64,000 nucleotides of DNA from Planctomycetota bacterium (GTDB taxonomy: Bacteria > Planctomycetota > J058 > JAJDCP01). The notes beneath the pieces are model-generated. The model was given only the letters and a program-made list of their open reading frames with translations. It made no database searches and was not told where the DNA came from. The position numbers and the translations under genes were made by a program. The number at the start of each line of letters is the position of its first letter. Position 1 is the first letter of the stretch. Positions 8,234-16,886 of this stretch are shown here, in pieces. The DNA is taken from assembly GCA_029260765.1 (NCBI GenBank), contig JAJDCP010000165.1, forward strand, positions 24,442 to 88,441. The letters are read 5' to 3'.

Positions 8234-8845
8234 TCAGCTGCCCGGGGCGCGGCCGTTCACGGGGGCCGAATCCGCCACGAAGCTGGGGCGCCGCCAACGC
8301 ACGTAGAGCACAAAACCCCACCAGCTCAGCAGAACCAGCAGGATGGCTCCGACCTGCACACGCTCGAACAGCGTGGGGTCGAGCAGCTCGGTGTCGATGA
8401 AACCACCCACCGAACGCAACGCTTCGTCGAGTTGCGCGTCGCGTGCTGCCCGGTCGAGCACCAGGACAAACCTGTCGGCCGTGTACAACAGCGAGCCGAC
8501 CATGAATGTCCGGTAGCCCCACAGCTTCGTCGCGAGCAAGCCGCTGCCCATGGCCGCAAACAAACCGACGAACAGAAGATGGTACCCCACGACGAGCGCA
8601 CCCGAGCGCATCGCGCCGAAGAGAGGAGCCGGATCCATGACGCTGAGCAACTCGAACAGAGCAGAGATCAGGAACAGCACGCCCGTGCTACGGATGGTGA
8701 ACAGTCCCGGCCGCGGGAGGCTAGGGGCTGGTGTTGGGAGCGGATGGGCGGGAGGCAACCAGGTCTCTTGTCGGCGGGTAGCGCCGCAGAAGCGGCACAA
8801 GACGGCAGCGGCCTGGATTTCCTCAGCGCAAAAGGGACACTTCAT
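8234..8845 (-). CDS. zinc-ribbon membrane protein of unknown function
   Basis: The 203-residue product starts MKCPFCAEEIQAAAVLCRFC, a short zinc ribbon (CPFC…CRFC) typical of small regulators and membrane proteins in many phyla. A proline-rich linker follows, then four probable transmembrane helices (about residues 48-66, 78-98, 106-122 and 163-182). No catalytic motif is visible. It lies in the same direction as, and between, the zinc-ribbon gene at 7534 and the glutamine synthetase remnant, but spacing gives no clear operon. Confidence 0.65.
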   Translation of the reverse strand: MKCPFCAEEIQAAAVLCRFCGATRRQETWLPPAHPLPTPAPSLPRPGLFTIRSTGVLFLISALFELLSVMDPAPLFGAMRSGALVVGYHLLFVGLFAAMGSGLLATKLWGYRTFMVGSLLYTADRFVLVLDRAARDAQLDEALRSVGGFIDTELLDPTLFERVQVGAILLVLLSWWGFVLYVRWRRPSFVADSAPVNGRAPGS

Positions 8846-8848
8846 CTC

Positions 8849-9151
8849 TCAATACTGACTGAACAGCAAGGCAGGGGAGCTCGGCAACGGCAGTGGCTGG
8901 AACCAGTGGCAATAATGGGTCACACCATGCCCGAGTGCCCAGTGTTTCAATGCGTTGGCAATCGCGTTGGTGACCTGCTTCGAAAGCGGTTGGCCCTCAG
9001 CGACCGCGAGCTTGTATTGACGGTAGATGTCGGGGTCGACGGTGGTCTTGAGCTTGTCGCTATTGAAGACCAACTCACCAAAGTGGGCTTTCTTTTCCAA
9101 CACGGTCAACCGGGCCTCCAGGAAGATACAATTTGACGCGCCGCGCCACAA
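8849..9151 (-). pseudogene. glnN: N-terminal fragment of type III glutamine synthetase
   Basis: The frame contains 'FGELVFNSDKLKTTVDPDIY', 'LAVAEGQPLSKQVTNAIANA' and 'KHWALGHGVTHYCHWFQPL', which is the N-terminal domain of type III glutamine synthetases (normally ~700 residues) in the right order. Immediately after HWFQPL, where the family continues toward the catalytic domain, the sequence changes to PLPSSPALLFSQY and stops. Nothing of the remaining ~600 residues is present downstream, where the next gene's 3' end follows within a few bases. A start near 9115 (TTG/GTG behind GGAGG) is likely. This is a truncated remnant without ligase activity. Confidence 0.8.
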
Positions 9152-9272
9152 TGCGCGGAAGAGTGGAGGCTAGCCGCTCGGACAGCGAAAGACAAGCACT
9201 ACCCGGGCACGACCTGTTGGGGATTGCACAAGTTCTTGGCGCAGCGCGTTCTGTGATCACAGCAGCGCGCGC

Positions 9273-9962
9273 TCAGACGGCCACCTCGCGCAGTTGCACA
9301 CCGAGGTACAGCAACAGCTCGCGCAAACGACTGGTTTTGATCACTTCCGGGTTGTGGGCGATGAAGATCTGCCGGTTGTCCCACGAGCGGACGGCACCGT
9401 TCACACCGACCAGCCCCTCGACTTCCTGCAGAACTGTCTTCCAGCCCATGCTCGGCTCGATCGGCTCGATCTCAAACGAGACATAGTGCCCCGGAGCCAG
9501 TGAAGCGGGGGCTTTGCGATGGACCTTGATGACCCGCGGCTGGAACTCGTCGTCGGTCTTCAGCCGACGGTTGGTGCTGCGCACCAGTGCGAAAGAGATG
9601 GCCGCTCCCACTACCGTCAGGATCAGTGGAGCGAGGTAGTCCGGTCCCGGCACCCACGAGCTCAGGGCCATGCCGAGTGCGAGCCCGCCCAGCGTCAGCG
9701 CGAGGGGAAGGAACAGAAGAATCAGCGCGGAGAAACTCTGGGACGGACGCCGTGCCTCCAGCGTAACCTTGTCCCCGGAGGCCAGGACTTCCTTACTGGC
9801 GACCTTGAGCACCGGGCCCTGGTCGCTGCGTTGTTGTTTGCCCGCCTCTGCGTACATATTAAAAGGGTAGGGATTCTCAGAGACCTGGGGATCCAATTGC
9901 ACCCAGATGTGTCCGTCTCTGCTCGCGAGAACCTCACCTTCAACCTGGACTGCCATGATCAT
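9273..9962 (-). CDS. membrane protein with two central TM helices, weakly RseC-like
   Basis: The 229-residue product starts MIMAVQVEGEVLASRDGHIWVQ and has a beta-type N-terminal domain, two adjacent hydrophobic helices (~82-103 and 108-130), then a soluble C-terminal domain. The order recalls RseC/MucC proteins, but the cysteines of that family are absent, so the link is weak. The start is supported by AAGGCGGA just upstream of the ATG. The gene is divergent from yggS, with a 23-bp tandem repeat directly in front of its start. Function is not known. Confidence 0.6.
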   Translation of the reverse strand: MIMAVQVEGEVLASRDGHIWVQLDPQVSENPYPFNMYAEAGKQQRSDQGPVLKVASKEVLASGDKVTLEARRPSQSFSALILLFLPLALTLGGLALGMALSSWVPGPDYLAPLILTVVGAAISFALVRSTNRRLKTDDEFQPRVIKVHRKAPASLAPGHYVSFEIEPIEPSMGWKTVLQEVEGLVGVNGAVRSWDNRQIFIAHNPEVIKTSRLRELLLYLGVQLREVAV

Positions 9963-9974
9963 TTCCGCCTTATG

Positions 9975-10083
9975 CTCTGGCAGGCTGCAGGCTTATGCTC
10001 TGTCAGGCTGCAGGCTTGTGCTCTGTCAGGCTGCAGGCTTGCGCACTGTCAGGCTGCAGGCTTGTACCTTGTCGGGCTGCAAG
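9975..10083 (+). repeat. 23-bp tandem repeat, 4 full units plus a partial
   Basis: Units start at 9975, 9998, 10021 and 10044, with a degenerate fifth from 10067. The core is CAGGCTGCAGGCTT, with variation confined mainly to the last few bases of each unit. Units abut with no spacers, so this is not CRISPR. It sits in the divergent intergenic region between the membrane protein gene (9273-9962) and yggS. Confidence 0.9.
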
Positions 10084-10142
10084 AGAGGCAGAGACTCTCC
10101 AACTCCCGCCTGACAAGCCGATCCTACCCGTTTTTGGGCGGC

Positions 10143-10173
10143 TTGACAAGTTTCCGGACCAAGTTAGTATGAT
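10143..10173 (+). promoter_or_regulatory. sigma70-type promoter for yggS operon
   Basis: TTGACA at 10143-10148 is followed by TAGTAT at 10165 (16-bp spacing) and overlapping TATGAT at 10168-10173 (19-bp spacing). The leader then runs about 35 bases to the yggS ATG with a strong AAGGGGGGAG ribosome-binding site. Confidence 0.5.
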
Positions 10174-10213
10174 TTCCCTCCGTGTGGGTCTCACGAGGGA
10201 GTAAGGGGGGAGA

Positions 10214-10873
10214 ATGTCCCTGGAAGCGCGCCTGTCGGGCATCCGCAGCCGTGTCGCTGCGGCTGCGACCCGTGTAGGCCGCGACCCCTGCAGCGTCGAG
10301 TTGCTGGCGGTCTCCAAACACGCCCCCATCGCGGCGATCCGTGCGGCACAAGCCCTCGGTCAGCGCGATTTCGGCGAGAGCCGCATCCAGGATCTCTCCA
10401 CCAAAGCTGCCTCCATCACAGGCGTACGCTGGCACGGCATCGGACGTCTGCAGACCAACAAGGTGCGAAGAGCTGTCGGCCTGCTCGATGTCTTTCACGC
10501 GCTCGACCGGTTGAAACTGGCGCGTGTCCTGTCCAGAGAGTTGGCCAGGATCGGGCGCAGCCTGCCTGTCTACGTCGAAGTCAACCTCTCGGGCGAGTTG
10601 CAAAAGGCCGGCTTCGCGCCCGAGGCCTGCGCTGAGGCCGTGGCCGAGATCCGCGGGCTGCCAGGGCTCGAGGTGGTGGGTTTGATGGGAATGGCGCCCT
10701 GGCATCGAGACGCTGAGCGCGCCCGTCCGCATTTCCGCCGCCTACGACAGCTCGCGGAGCAGCTCAGCATCCCTGGTCTGTCCATGGGAATGAGCGCCGA
10801 CTTCGAGGTTGCCATCGAAGAGGGCGCCAGCATAATCAGAGTCGGATCGGCGCTGTTCCAGGGAGAAGGGTAG
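10214..10873 (+). CDS. yggS: YggS/PROSC-family PLP homeostasis protein
   Basis: The 219-residue product has the single-domain alanine-racemase-like fold: 'LLAVSKHAPIAAIRAA' with the PLP lysine (K35), 'DFGESRIQDL', 'WHGIGRLQTNKV', 'EVNLSGELQKAGF', 'GLMGMAP', 'LSMGMSADFEVAIEEGA' and 'IRVGSALFQ'. All are family signatures. These proteins bind pyridoxal phosphate and maintain B6 balance without a known catalytic turnover. The ATG is preceded by a strong AAGGGGGGAG. The stop at 10871-10873 is followed directly by the TTG start of the FHA kinase, so the two are translationally coupled. Confidence 0.93.
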   Translation: MSLEARLSGIRSRVAAAATRVGRDPCSVELLAVSKHAPIAAIRAAQALGQRDFGESRIQDLSTKAASITGVRWHGIGRLQTNKVRRAVGLLDVFHALDRLKLARVLSRELARIGRSLPVYVEVNLSGELQKAGFAPEACAEAVAEIRGLPGLEVVGLMGMAPWHRDAERARPHFRRLRQLAEQLSIPGLSMGMSADFEVAIEEGASIIRVGSALFQGEG

Positions 10874-13465
10874 TTGCCTGTTCTGCAGGTGGAAAAGGGC
10901 AAGAGCCGCGGCAAGCGTTGCAGCTTCAGCGATACCGTCACAGCTACGGTCGGTCGCGAGCAGAGCAATACGCTGAGCCTCGCCGATGCGATGGTTTCCC
11001 GCCGCCACCTCAAGATCGAGCTCGAGGGAGGCAACTGGGTACTGACCGATATGGGCAGCGCCAACGGCACCCTCCACAATGGCACCCGAGTGCAATCCGC
11101 CATTCTCGAATTCGGCGACGGCATCGTCATCGGCGAGACCATGCTCTCGTTCATCGAAGAGAGCCACGAATTCGACGTGGGCGAGTGTACCGGCCGGGTT
11201 CTGGCCGGCTATGAGATCGCAGAGCGCATCGGCCGCGGTGGCATGGGAACCGTGTACCGCGCGCGTCAGCTACGGCTCGAGCGGGAGGTCGCCTTCAAGG
11301 TGCTCGCCAAAGAGCTCGCCCGAGACCAGGCGTTCATCCGCAAGTTCGTGACCGAGGCGCGGGCGGCAGGGCAGCTCAACCACCCCAACATCATCCAGGT
11401 CTACGATGTGGGCAGCGAGGATGGCGTCTACTTCTTTTCGATGGAATACGTATCGGTCGGCTCGGTGACGGACCTGCTTGCGAAACACGGCAAGCTGACG
11501 GTTGCACAGTCGCTCAAGATCGTCACAGACACTGCTGAAGGCCTGCGTTACGCCGAAGAGCGGCGGTTCATTCATCGAGACATCAAGCCGAGCAACTTGA
11601 TGGTCGGCGAAGGGGAGGTCACCAAGATCGGTGACCTCGGTATCGCCCAGCGGGCTGTCGATGGGAAGCAGGTCTCGCAGCAGGATGGCATCAGTGGCTC
11701 TCCTCACTACATGGCTCCAGAGCAAGCCCTCGGACGTATGATCGACCATCGGGTAGACCTCTATTCGCTGGGCTGCTCCTGGTATGAGATGTTGACGGGC
11801 GATACGCCTTTCCGCGGGCACTCTCCGCAAGATATCTTGATGAAACATGTCGAAGAAGAACCGACGCGGCTCACTGAGAAGCGACCCGAGATCGGAGCCG
11901 ACGTGGCCGCGGTGGTCGAGCGTCTGATGCGCAAGGACCCGAACGAGCGCTTCCAACATGCCTCTGAGCTGCTCAAGGTGCTGTACGGCCTCAGAGAGAA
12001 ATATCCGACCGAGAGTGCCTCGGGAGGCTTCCTGGCTGAGGGCTCCGCCGATCGCCGGCCCCTCGGCAAGAAGCTGGCAGCCCTGGCGGCCCTGGTCGCA
12101 GCGGTGGGTCTGCTGAGTTTTCTGATCGCCTCTCAGGTGCTCGACTGGATGCACCAGAGCAAGCTGCACGCACAGGAAGCCCATAGGCTCGAGAACGCCC
12201 TGGCTATGGCCATCAGCGTCCGGGACGAAGAGAAGATCCTCGACGTGATTGCGCAGGTTCGGGCAGAGTTCGCCGAAGATCCCCTCTCCGCGCAGGCAGA
12301 CGCCGCCGAGCAGCAGGTCGAGGCCTGGCGGGAGGAGCGGCGCCTGAAGCAGGCCGCCGAGGCGCAGCGCCAAGCCGATCTCGAACAGCTACGAGGGGTT
12401 TTGGCTGCCAACGAGCCCGATCTCGAGGCTGCTCTGGAGAAACTCGAGCTCCTCGAGCAGGAGTATCCTGCCGATGCCGTGGTGGCCGAATTGCGCGCCG
12501 CTTACGAGCAGCTCTACAGCCAGCTGCAAGCACGCCTGAGCCAGGAGCGCCTGCTGCGTGAGGCCGAGAATGCGCTCGCCATCATGCTCGACCAGGTAGC
12601 CATCGACCGGGACGGAGGCTTCCGCTCGCGGGCCATCGAGCGGTTGCGCAACTACCCAGAGAAGTACCAGGGCACCGAATTCCACGATCTGGCGTTGCAG
12701 GAGATCGAGGCGATCGAAGCCGACGCAGTCGCGGCCTTCGGCAGCATCGAGCGGGAGATCCGGGGGCTGATCGCTGATGGGGAATTCGACAAAGCCGCCC
12801 GCCGGCTCGAGCGGATCACCGTTGACGCCCACCTCGAATTGCCAGCGCTGGTCGATCGCAAGGCGTCGCTCGAGACTGCGCTACGCGTCGCTGCCGACGC
12901 CCACCGGCTCGCTGAGGAAGAGCAGCTGCGCAACGAAGAGGAGGCTCAGCTCGAAGCCGCCGTCGATGCGGCCATGGTCCGCACCTGGGATTTCGAGCAA
13001 GTCGTGAGGGATCTGCAGCGTCTCAAAGAGCCCAGCCTCGCCGACATCCGCGCGCGACGAGACTTCGAGGTCAGGTATTACCAGGCGCTTGGTGAGATCA
13101 AAGACGTGCTCATCGAGGCGTTCAGCGCGGACGAGTCGTTGCAGCGAAGCCGTTTCCGCATCCAGGGAGCAGACTACCGTCCCATCGAGGCAGACCGCGA
13201 AGGCGTGATGTTCAGCTCCGACGAGGTCGAAGGGCTGCGGATCAAGAAGCGTTATGCGGAGTTCGAGCCTGAAGAGCTGGCGTCATTGCTCGAGCCCTTC
13301 TTGCGGGTCGACACCAACCTGAGTCCTGAGCAACGCGGCCATTGGGCCTTGTTCCAGGTCTGGTCGGGAGGAGATATCGGGCGCATCCGTGACGAGGTGC
13401 GCGCCCTCGAGCTCGATGAGCTGCCCGCTTCCCTGGCTGAGCGCCTGCAAGACCTGTTCCGGTGA
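10874..13465 (+). CDS. FHA-domain Ser/Thr protein kinase with TM and coiled C-terminus
   Basis: The 863-residue product starts at a TTG immediately after yggS. Residues ~1-97 form an FHA domain (VGREQSNTL, SRRHLKIEL, SANGT). Residues ~113-375 are a Hanks-type kinase: GRGGMGTVY loop, Lys142 in VAFKV, catalytic HRDIKPSN (Asp236), DLG in place of DFG (Asp254) and APEQ. A single TM helix (~401-421) leads to ~440 residues of Glu/Arg/Ala-rich coiled-coil sequence. FHA domains bind phosphothreonine, so autophosphorylation could recruit or be read in cis. Its counterpart phosphatase may be the PP2C protein at 23550. The last 4 bases overlap the start of the damaged UPF0235 gene. Confidence 0.9.
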   Translation: MPVLQVEKGKSRGKRCSFSDTVTATVGREQSNTLSLADAMVSRRHLKIELEGGNWVLTDMGSANGTLHNGTRVQSAILEFGDGIVIGETMLSFIEESHEFDVGECTGRVLAGYEIAERIGRGGMGTVYRARQLRLEREVAFKVLAKELARDQAFIRKFVTEARAAGQLNHPNIIQVYDVGSEDGVYFFSMEYVSVGSVTDLLAKHGKLTVAQSLKIVTDTAEGLRYAEERRFIHRDIKPSNLMVGEGEVTKIGDLGIAQRAVDGKQVSQQDGISGSPHYMAPEQALGRMIDHRVDLYSLGCSWYEMLTGDTPFRGHSPQDILMKHVEEEPTRLTEKRPEIGADVAAVVERLMRKDPNERFQHASELLKVLYGLREKYPTESASGGFLAEGSADRRPLGKKLAALAALVAAVGLLSFLIASQVLDWMHQSKLHAQEAHRLENALAMAISVRDEEKILDVIAQVRAEFAEDPLSAQADAAEQQVEAWREERRLKQAAEAQRQADLEQLRGVLAANEPDLEAALEKLELLEQEYPADAVVAELRAAYEQLYSQLQARLSQERLLREAENALAIMLDQVAIDRDGGFRSRAIERLRNYPEKYQGTEFHDLALQEIEAIEADAVAAFGSIEREIRGLIADGEFDKAARRLERITVDAHLELPALVDRKASLETALRVAADAHRLAEEEQLRNEEEAQLEAAVDAAMVRTWDFEQVVRDLQRLKEPSLADIRARRDFEVRYYQALGEIKDVLIEAFSADESLQRSRFRIQGADYRPIEADREGVMFSSDEVEGLRIKKRYAEFEPEELASLLEPFLRVDTNLSPEQRGHWALFQVWSGGDIGRIRDEVRALELDELPASLAERLQDLFR

Positions 13466-13759
13466 GCAACGCAGACCTCGATGTTCTCGAGCAGGAACCC
13501 AAGGCCCGCCGCGAAAGGTTGCCGGGCTTGCCCAACGTGTGTTGAAGATCGCGGTGCAGCCCCCGAAAAGGGCAAGGCCCATCAACCCTCTGTCGGGTGC
13601 TCGCGCGTGCATTGGGGCTGGGACGTCGTTCGGTGCAGGTGGTGCGAGGCCACCGCCAGCGCGACAAGCGGCTGCGTTTCGATGGCTTGAGTCGAGAAGA
13701 GTTTTGTGGCCGGCTGGAACGGCTGCTTTCACTGCAGAATGGACAGGAGAACCCTGGGT
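13462..13759 (+). pseudogene. UPF0235/DUF167 (YggU-like) gene with three single-base deletions
   Basis: A GTG at 13462 overlaps the kinase stop (GTGA). Reading in successive frames recovers the DUF167 pattern: start VSNADLDVLEQEPKARRE in one frame, then KVAGLAQRVLKIAVQ, then APEKGKAHQ, then VLARALGLGRRSVQVVRG and DKRLRFDGLS. Each junction (near 13515, 13560 and 13584) is repaired by adding one base, and after all three the original frame is restored. The final frame has no stop before the next gene's start at 13760. Three independent one-base losses in about 80 bases is unusual; neighbouring genes are intact. It is either a recent pseudogene or a local sequencing problem at short homopolymers. 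Confidence 0.65.
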
Positions 13760-14620
13760 ATGGAGCAGGCGGAGATCGGAGTGATCGGAGGCAGCGGGTT
13801 GTACGATCTGCTGCAGAATGCGGAGAGTCAGGAACTCGAGACGCCTTTCGGTACGCCATCGGGGCCGTTCAGTGTCGGCGAGATCGGGGGCGTGCGGGTC
13901 GCGTTTGTGGCACGCCATGGGCCGGGACACCGGATTCCTCCGCACCGTATCAACTACCGCGCCAATGTTCACGGCTTCAAACAGCTTGGCGTGCGTCAGC
14001 TGATCTCTGTCAGCGCTGTGGGCAGCCTGAAAGAAGAGATCGTCCCAGGCCACCTGGTGCTGGCCGACCAGTTCTTCGACCGCACCAAGGCACGCGAGGC
14101 GACCTTCTACGATGAGCTGGCCGTTCATATCGGCTTTGCCCAGCCGGTCTGCGAGCCGTTGCGTCAGCATCTGAAGGTGGAAGCAGGCGCGCTGGGATTC
14201 CCCCATCACGACGGGGGAACCTATGTCTGCATGGAAGGGCCCGCTTTCTCGACCCGCGCAGAGTCGTTCTTCCACCGCTCCCTGGGCGCCTCGGTGATCG
14301 GTATGACCAACCTGCCCGAAGCCAAGCTGGCCCGCGAGGCCGAGATCTGCTACGCGACCATCGCCCTGGCAACCGACTATGACTGCTGGAAAGTCGAAGA
14401 AGACGCGGTCGAGGTCGGGGCCGTGCTTGAGATCCTGCGTTCGAACGTTGCCAAGGCGTCCGAGCTGCTCGCTCAAGTTGTACCCCAGCTGGGCGGACGC
14501 AGTTGCGCGTGCCATACAGCCCTGCAGGGGGCGGTGATGACCGACATGTCGTTGCTGACGGCAAGCGAGCGCCAGCGTTTCCACGAGCTGCTCGGAAGGT
14601 TCATGCCCGCCGGCGGATAG
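13760..14620 (+). CDS. mtnP: S-methyl-5'-thioadenosine phosphorylase
   Basis: The 286-residue product has the PNP/MTAP fold: 'IGVIGGSGLYDLL', 'VAFVARHGPGHRIPPHRINY' (phosphate- and base-site residues, HGxGHRxxPxxxxYRAN), 'SVSAVGSLKEEIVPGHLVLADQF', 'MEGPAFSTRAES', 'VIGMTNLPEAKLAREAEICY' and 'ATDYDCW'. It would cleave MTA from polyamine synthesis with phosphate to adenine and 5-methylthioribose-1-phosphate, feeding methionine salvage. ATG 13760 has AGGAG at suitable spacing; in-frame upstream ATGs at 13739 and 13706 lack it. The conserved Met/Thr-rich loop (GMTNLPEA) fits MTAP better than other PNPs. Confidence 0.93.
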   Translation: MEQAEIGVIGGSGLYDLLQNAESQELETPFGTPSGPFSVGEIGGVRVAFVARHGPGHRIPPHRINYRANVHGFKQLGVRQLISVSAVGSLKEEIVPGHLVLADQFFDRTKAREATFYDELAVHIGFAQPVCEPLRQHLKVEAGALGFPHHDGGTYVCMEGPAFSTRAESFFHRSLGASVIGMTNLPEAKLAREAEICYATIALATDYDCWKVEEDAVEVGAVLEILRSNVAKASELLAQVVPQLGGRSCACHTALQGAVMTDMSLLTASERQRFHELLGRFMPAGG

Positions 14621-14714
14621 GCCGGTTGCGGGCTGTTGTTTATTGCCTTTCCACGCCGCGGTGCGTAAGATAGGCCGGTTTTGGCGCCAGAAGTGCCAGC
14701 TGTGAGGAGATGGA

Positions 14715-16046
14715 GTGGCCTCGGAAGAACCCGATAAAGCGGCACGTTTGTCCGAGCTGCGCCCTTTCCGCATCCTGTTTCTGGTGATGCTCGCGCTCGG
14801 GCTGGCGCTGGTCGGGCTCAGCCAGTGGCGAGTACTTCGGCGGCCCCTGGTGTTCTCCGGACCGCGAGGTCTCGAGCTGGCCTACCAAAAGGTCGTCTAT
14901 TTCGACGAGGTCCAGTACTTCGAGGCCGAGCCGCACTTCTTCCACGCACGGGCGGAGGGTGACTCCTTCTCTGTTCCGCAGCGGATCGGAGGCGACCTTT
15001 GGAGCGGCGCGGCGCGTGGTGACTCGCTGATGCTGGTGTTCAAGAGCTCATTCGCGCTCTTCAGGCCGACCGAAGACCAGAATGAGCTCGCGCTGTATTT
15101 TGCCGGGAAGCTGCCCGTCAGCTGGCCGGTATTGCTGATGATTCCGCACAGCCAGGGATTCCGAGGGCTGGGCATCAAGAAAGCCACCGACGCCAAACAG
15201 GCGCGCGGCGAGCTGCGCATGCTGGAATTCCGCGACCTCGAGTTTACCGAGACCGCGCACCACCTGGCTCTCGAAGGGACGATCAGCAGCCTGACAGCCG
15301 AGAACCGGGCGGACACGAGCATCATCTGCCTGACCGTGCGCAAAGGCGAGACCTCCAAGACCTACACGAGTTTCTACACCGAGGCTGACGGCTTTGGCCC
15401 CCTGCAACCGCTTGAGTTGGTCGCGCGGGCGCAAACCATGGTTACCAGCGGTGCCGGAGGCGCTGAAAGTGGCGAGCTCTACTGGCTGGTGGTCGAAGAG
15501 GGGGCGGAGCCGGGAGAGATCCTCCGCCTGCGCTATCAGGACGGCGCATTCGTGCGCGAGGCGCCGATTTCGCAGGGAGCCAATGATTGGTTGGCTGAGA
15601 ATCGGCTGCTCGACATGGCTGCGACTCCTCTGGAGGAGGGCTTTGGGCTGTTGTTGATGGCTGACGAGCTTCGCTACGGCGAGGTCGATGCCGAGGGAAG
15701 ATTGGGAGCCCTCAAGCAGGTCGTCGACGAGACCACGGTCTCGGGGGGAGGCCAGAGTCTCTGGAATTTCCTGGTTCCCGTTCTGATCGTGCTGATGTTG
15801 ATCGGGCTCTTCTCGCGTGCCCGGCAGCGGTTGAGCGGCCCGCCCAGCGAGAAAGGTCCAGGCAAGCCGGCTCAGCCTGACAGCCCTGAGAAACCGGCAG
15901 ACCAGCCTGACAAGGCGGAGGTCGAGGCCAAGGCGCTTCCCACGATGGCTCCCACTGGGGCGCACAGCCCCGAAGCCGAAGAGGTCGCCCCGGCGGTCAG
16001 TGAACAGGTCGAAGCTTCAGGCGAGGAAACGCAGGAGAAGGTCTGA
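14715..16046 (+). CDS. membrane-anchored protein of unknown function with two TM helices
   Basis: The 443-residue product from GTG 14715 (GAGGAG upstream) has an N-terminal TM helix (~20-37, ILFLVMLALGLALVGLSQW), a large ~300-residue, probably extracytoplasmic, beta-rich domain, a second TM helix (~355-371) and a Pro/Glu/Ala-rich cytoplasmic tail. No catalytic motif was recognised. The stop overlaps the next start by one base (TGATG), so it is probably co-translated with the AmrB-like gene. Confidence 0.65.
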   Translation: MASEEPDKAARLSELRPFRILFLVMLALGLALVGLSQWRVLRRPLVFSGPRGLELAYQKVVYFDEVQYFEAEPHFFHARAEGDSFSVPQRIGGDLWSGAARGDSLMLVFKSSFALFRPTEDQNELALYFAGKLPVSWPVLLMIPHSQGFRGLGIKKATDAKQARGELRMLEFRDLEFTETAHHLALEGTISSLTAENRADTSIICLTVRKGETSKTYTSFYTEADGFGPLQPLELVARAQTMVTSGAGGAESGELYWLVVEEGAEPGEILRLRYQDGAFVREAPISQGANDWLAENRLLDMAATPLEEGFGLLLMADELRYGEVDAEGRLGALKQVVDETTVSGGGQSLWNFLVPVLIVLMLIGLFSRARQRLSGPPSEKGPGKPAQPDSPEKPADQPDKAEVEAKALPTMAPTGAHSPEAEEVAPAVSEQVEASGEETQEKV

Positions 16047-16846
16047 TGCTGCGGACGGCACGCTTTGCGGGCAGTTGGTATCCCGGTTCCGAGCAGTTGT
16101 TGCGCGGCGAGCTCGAAGAGCTGTGTCCGCTACACGATCCACGGCCCGTTCTCGGTGTGGTGGCTCCTCATGCTGGCTACCAATACTCCGGAGCGGTGGC
16201 GGGCGAGGTCTACGGGCGCATCGAGGTTCCCGAGCTGTGCGTCGTGCTCTCCCCCAGCCACACGGGCTTCGGGCCGCGGTTCTCGCTCTATCCAGAAGGT
16301 GCCTGGCAGACTCCGCTGGGGCAGGTTCCGATCAGCGCAGACCTGAATCAAGAGCTACAGGTGGCGTTTCCCGAGCTTAGAGAAGACTACTCTGCCCATG
16401 AGGGCGAGCACGCAGCCGAGTTGCAGCTGCCCTTCCTGCAGTTCCGCAATCCCGGCCTGAAGGTCGCTGTGATTGTGGTCCGCAGCCAACACCTCGAGAA
16501 GTTGCTCGAGTTGGGCGCGGCGCTTGCCGAGGTTGCAGAGATTTTTGACCAGGGTCTGCTCGTCGTCGCCAGCTCCGACATGAACCATTTCGAGGATCAG
16601 AAGACCACGCTGGCCAAAGACCAGAAGGCCCTCGATCAGGTACTCGCCCGCGATCCTGCCAAACTGTTCCGCGTCGTGCAAAGCGAGCACATTTCGATGT
16701 GCGGCGTCTCTCCTGCCGTCACGATGCTGCATTGCAGCAACCTGCGGGGGGCCGAACGGGCTGAGCTCTTCAGCCACGAGACTTCGGCGCGGGTCAGCGG
16801 AGACACGAGGCGTGTTGTCGGGTACGCGGCGCTCGCGGTTTCCTGA
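16046..16846 (+). CDS. amrB: MEMO1 family protein (AmmeMemoRadiSam system protein B)
   Basis: The 266-residue product has the MEMO/AmrB signatures: 'RTARFAGSWYPGSEQLL', 'VVAPHAGYQYSGAVAGEVYG', 'LSPSHTGFG', 'AEHAAELQLPFLQF'-type residues (EGEHAAELQLPFLQ), 'VVASSDMNHFED' and 'MCGVSPAVTML'. The family is related to extradiol dioxygenases, keeps their His ligands, and is usually encoded with AmrA and a radical-SAM protein, neither of which is nearby here. The bacterial role is unsettled. It is coupled to the upstream membrane gene (TGATG). Confidence 0.9.
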   Translation: MLRTARFAGSWYPGSEQLLRGELEELCPLHDPRPVLGVVAPHAGYQYSGAVAGEVYGRIEVPELCVVLSPSHTGFGPRFSLYPEGAWQTPLGQVPISADLNQELQVAFPELREDYSAHEGEHAAELQLPFLQFRNPGLKVAVIVVRSQHLEKLLELGAALAEVAEIFDQGLLVVASSDMNHFEDQKTTLAKDQKALDQVLARDPAKLFRVVQSEHISMCGVSPAVTMLHCSNLRGAERAELFSHETSARVSGDTRRVVGYAALAVS

Positions 16847-16886
16847 ACGCCCACATGCACCTTCTCACTTTCCAACGAGGTTCGCC

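Noticed and set aside
9251..9262. Perfect 12-bp palindrome CTGTGATCACAG, at first sight a CRP-type site
   Set aside because: The two half-sites abut with no 6-base spacer and it sits just beyond a stop codon, flanked by GCGCG arms. A short hairpin or chance palindrome is as likely as a regulator site.
9975..10083. Regular 23-bp repeats considered as a CRISPR array
   Set aside because: Units are directly adjacent with no unique spacers, and no cas genes are present.
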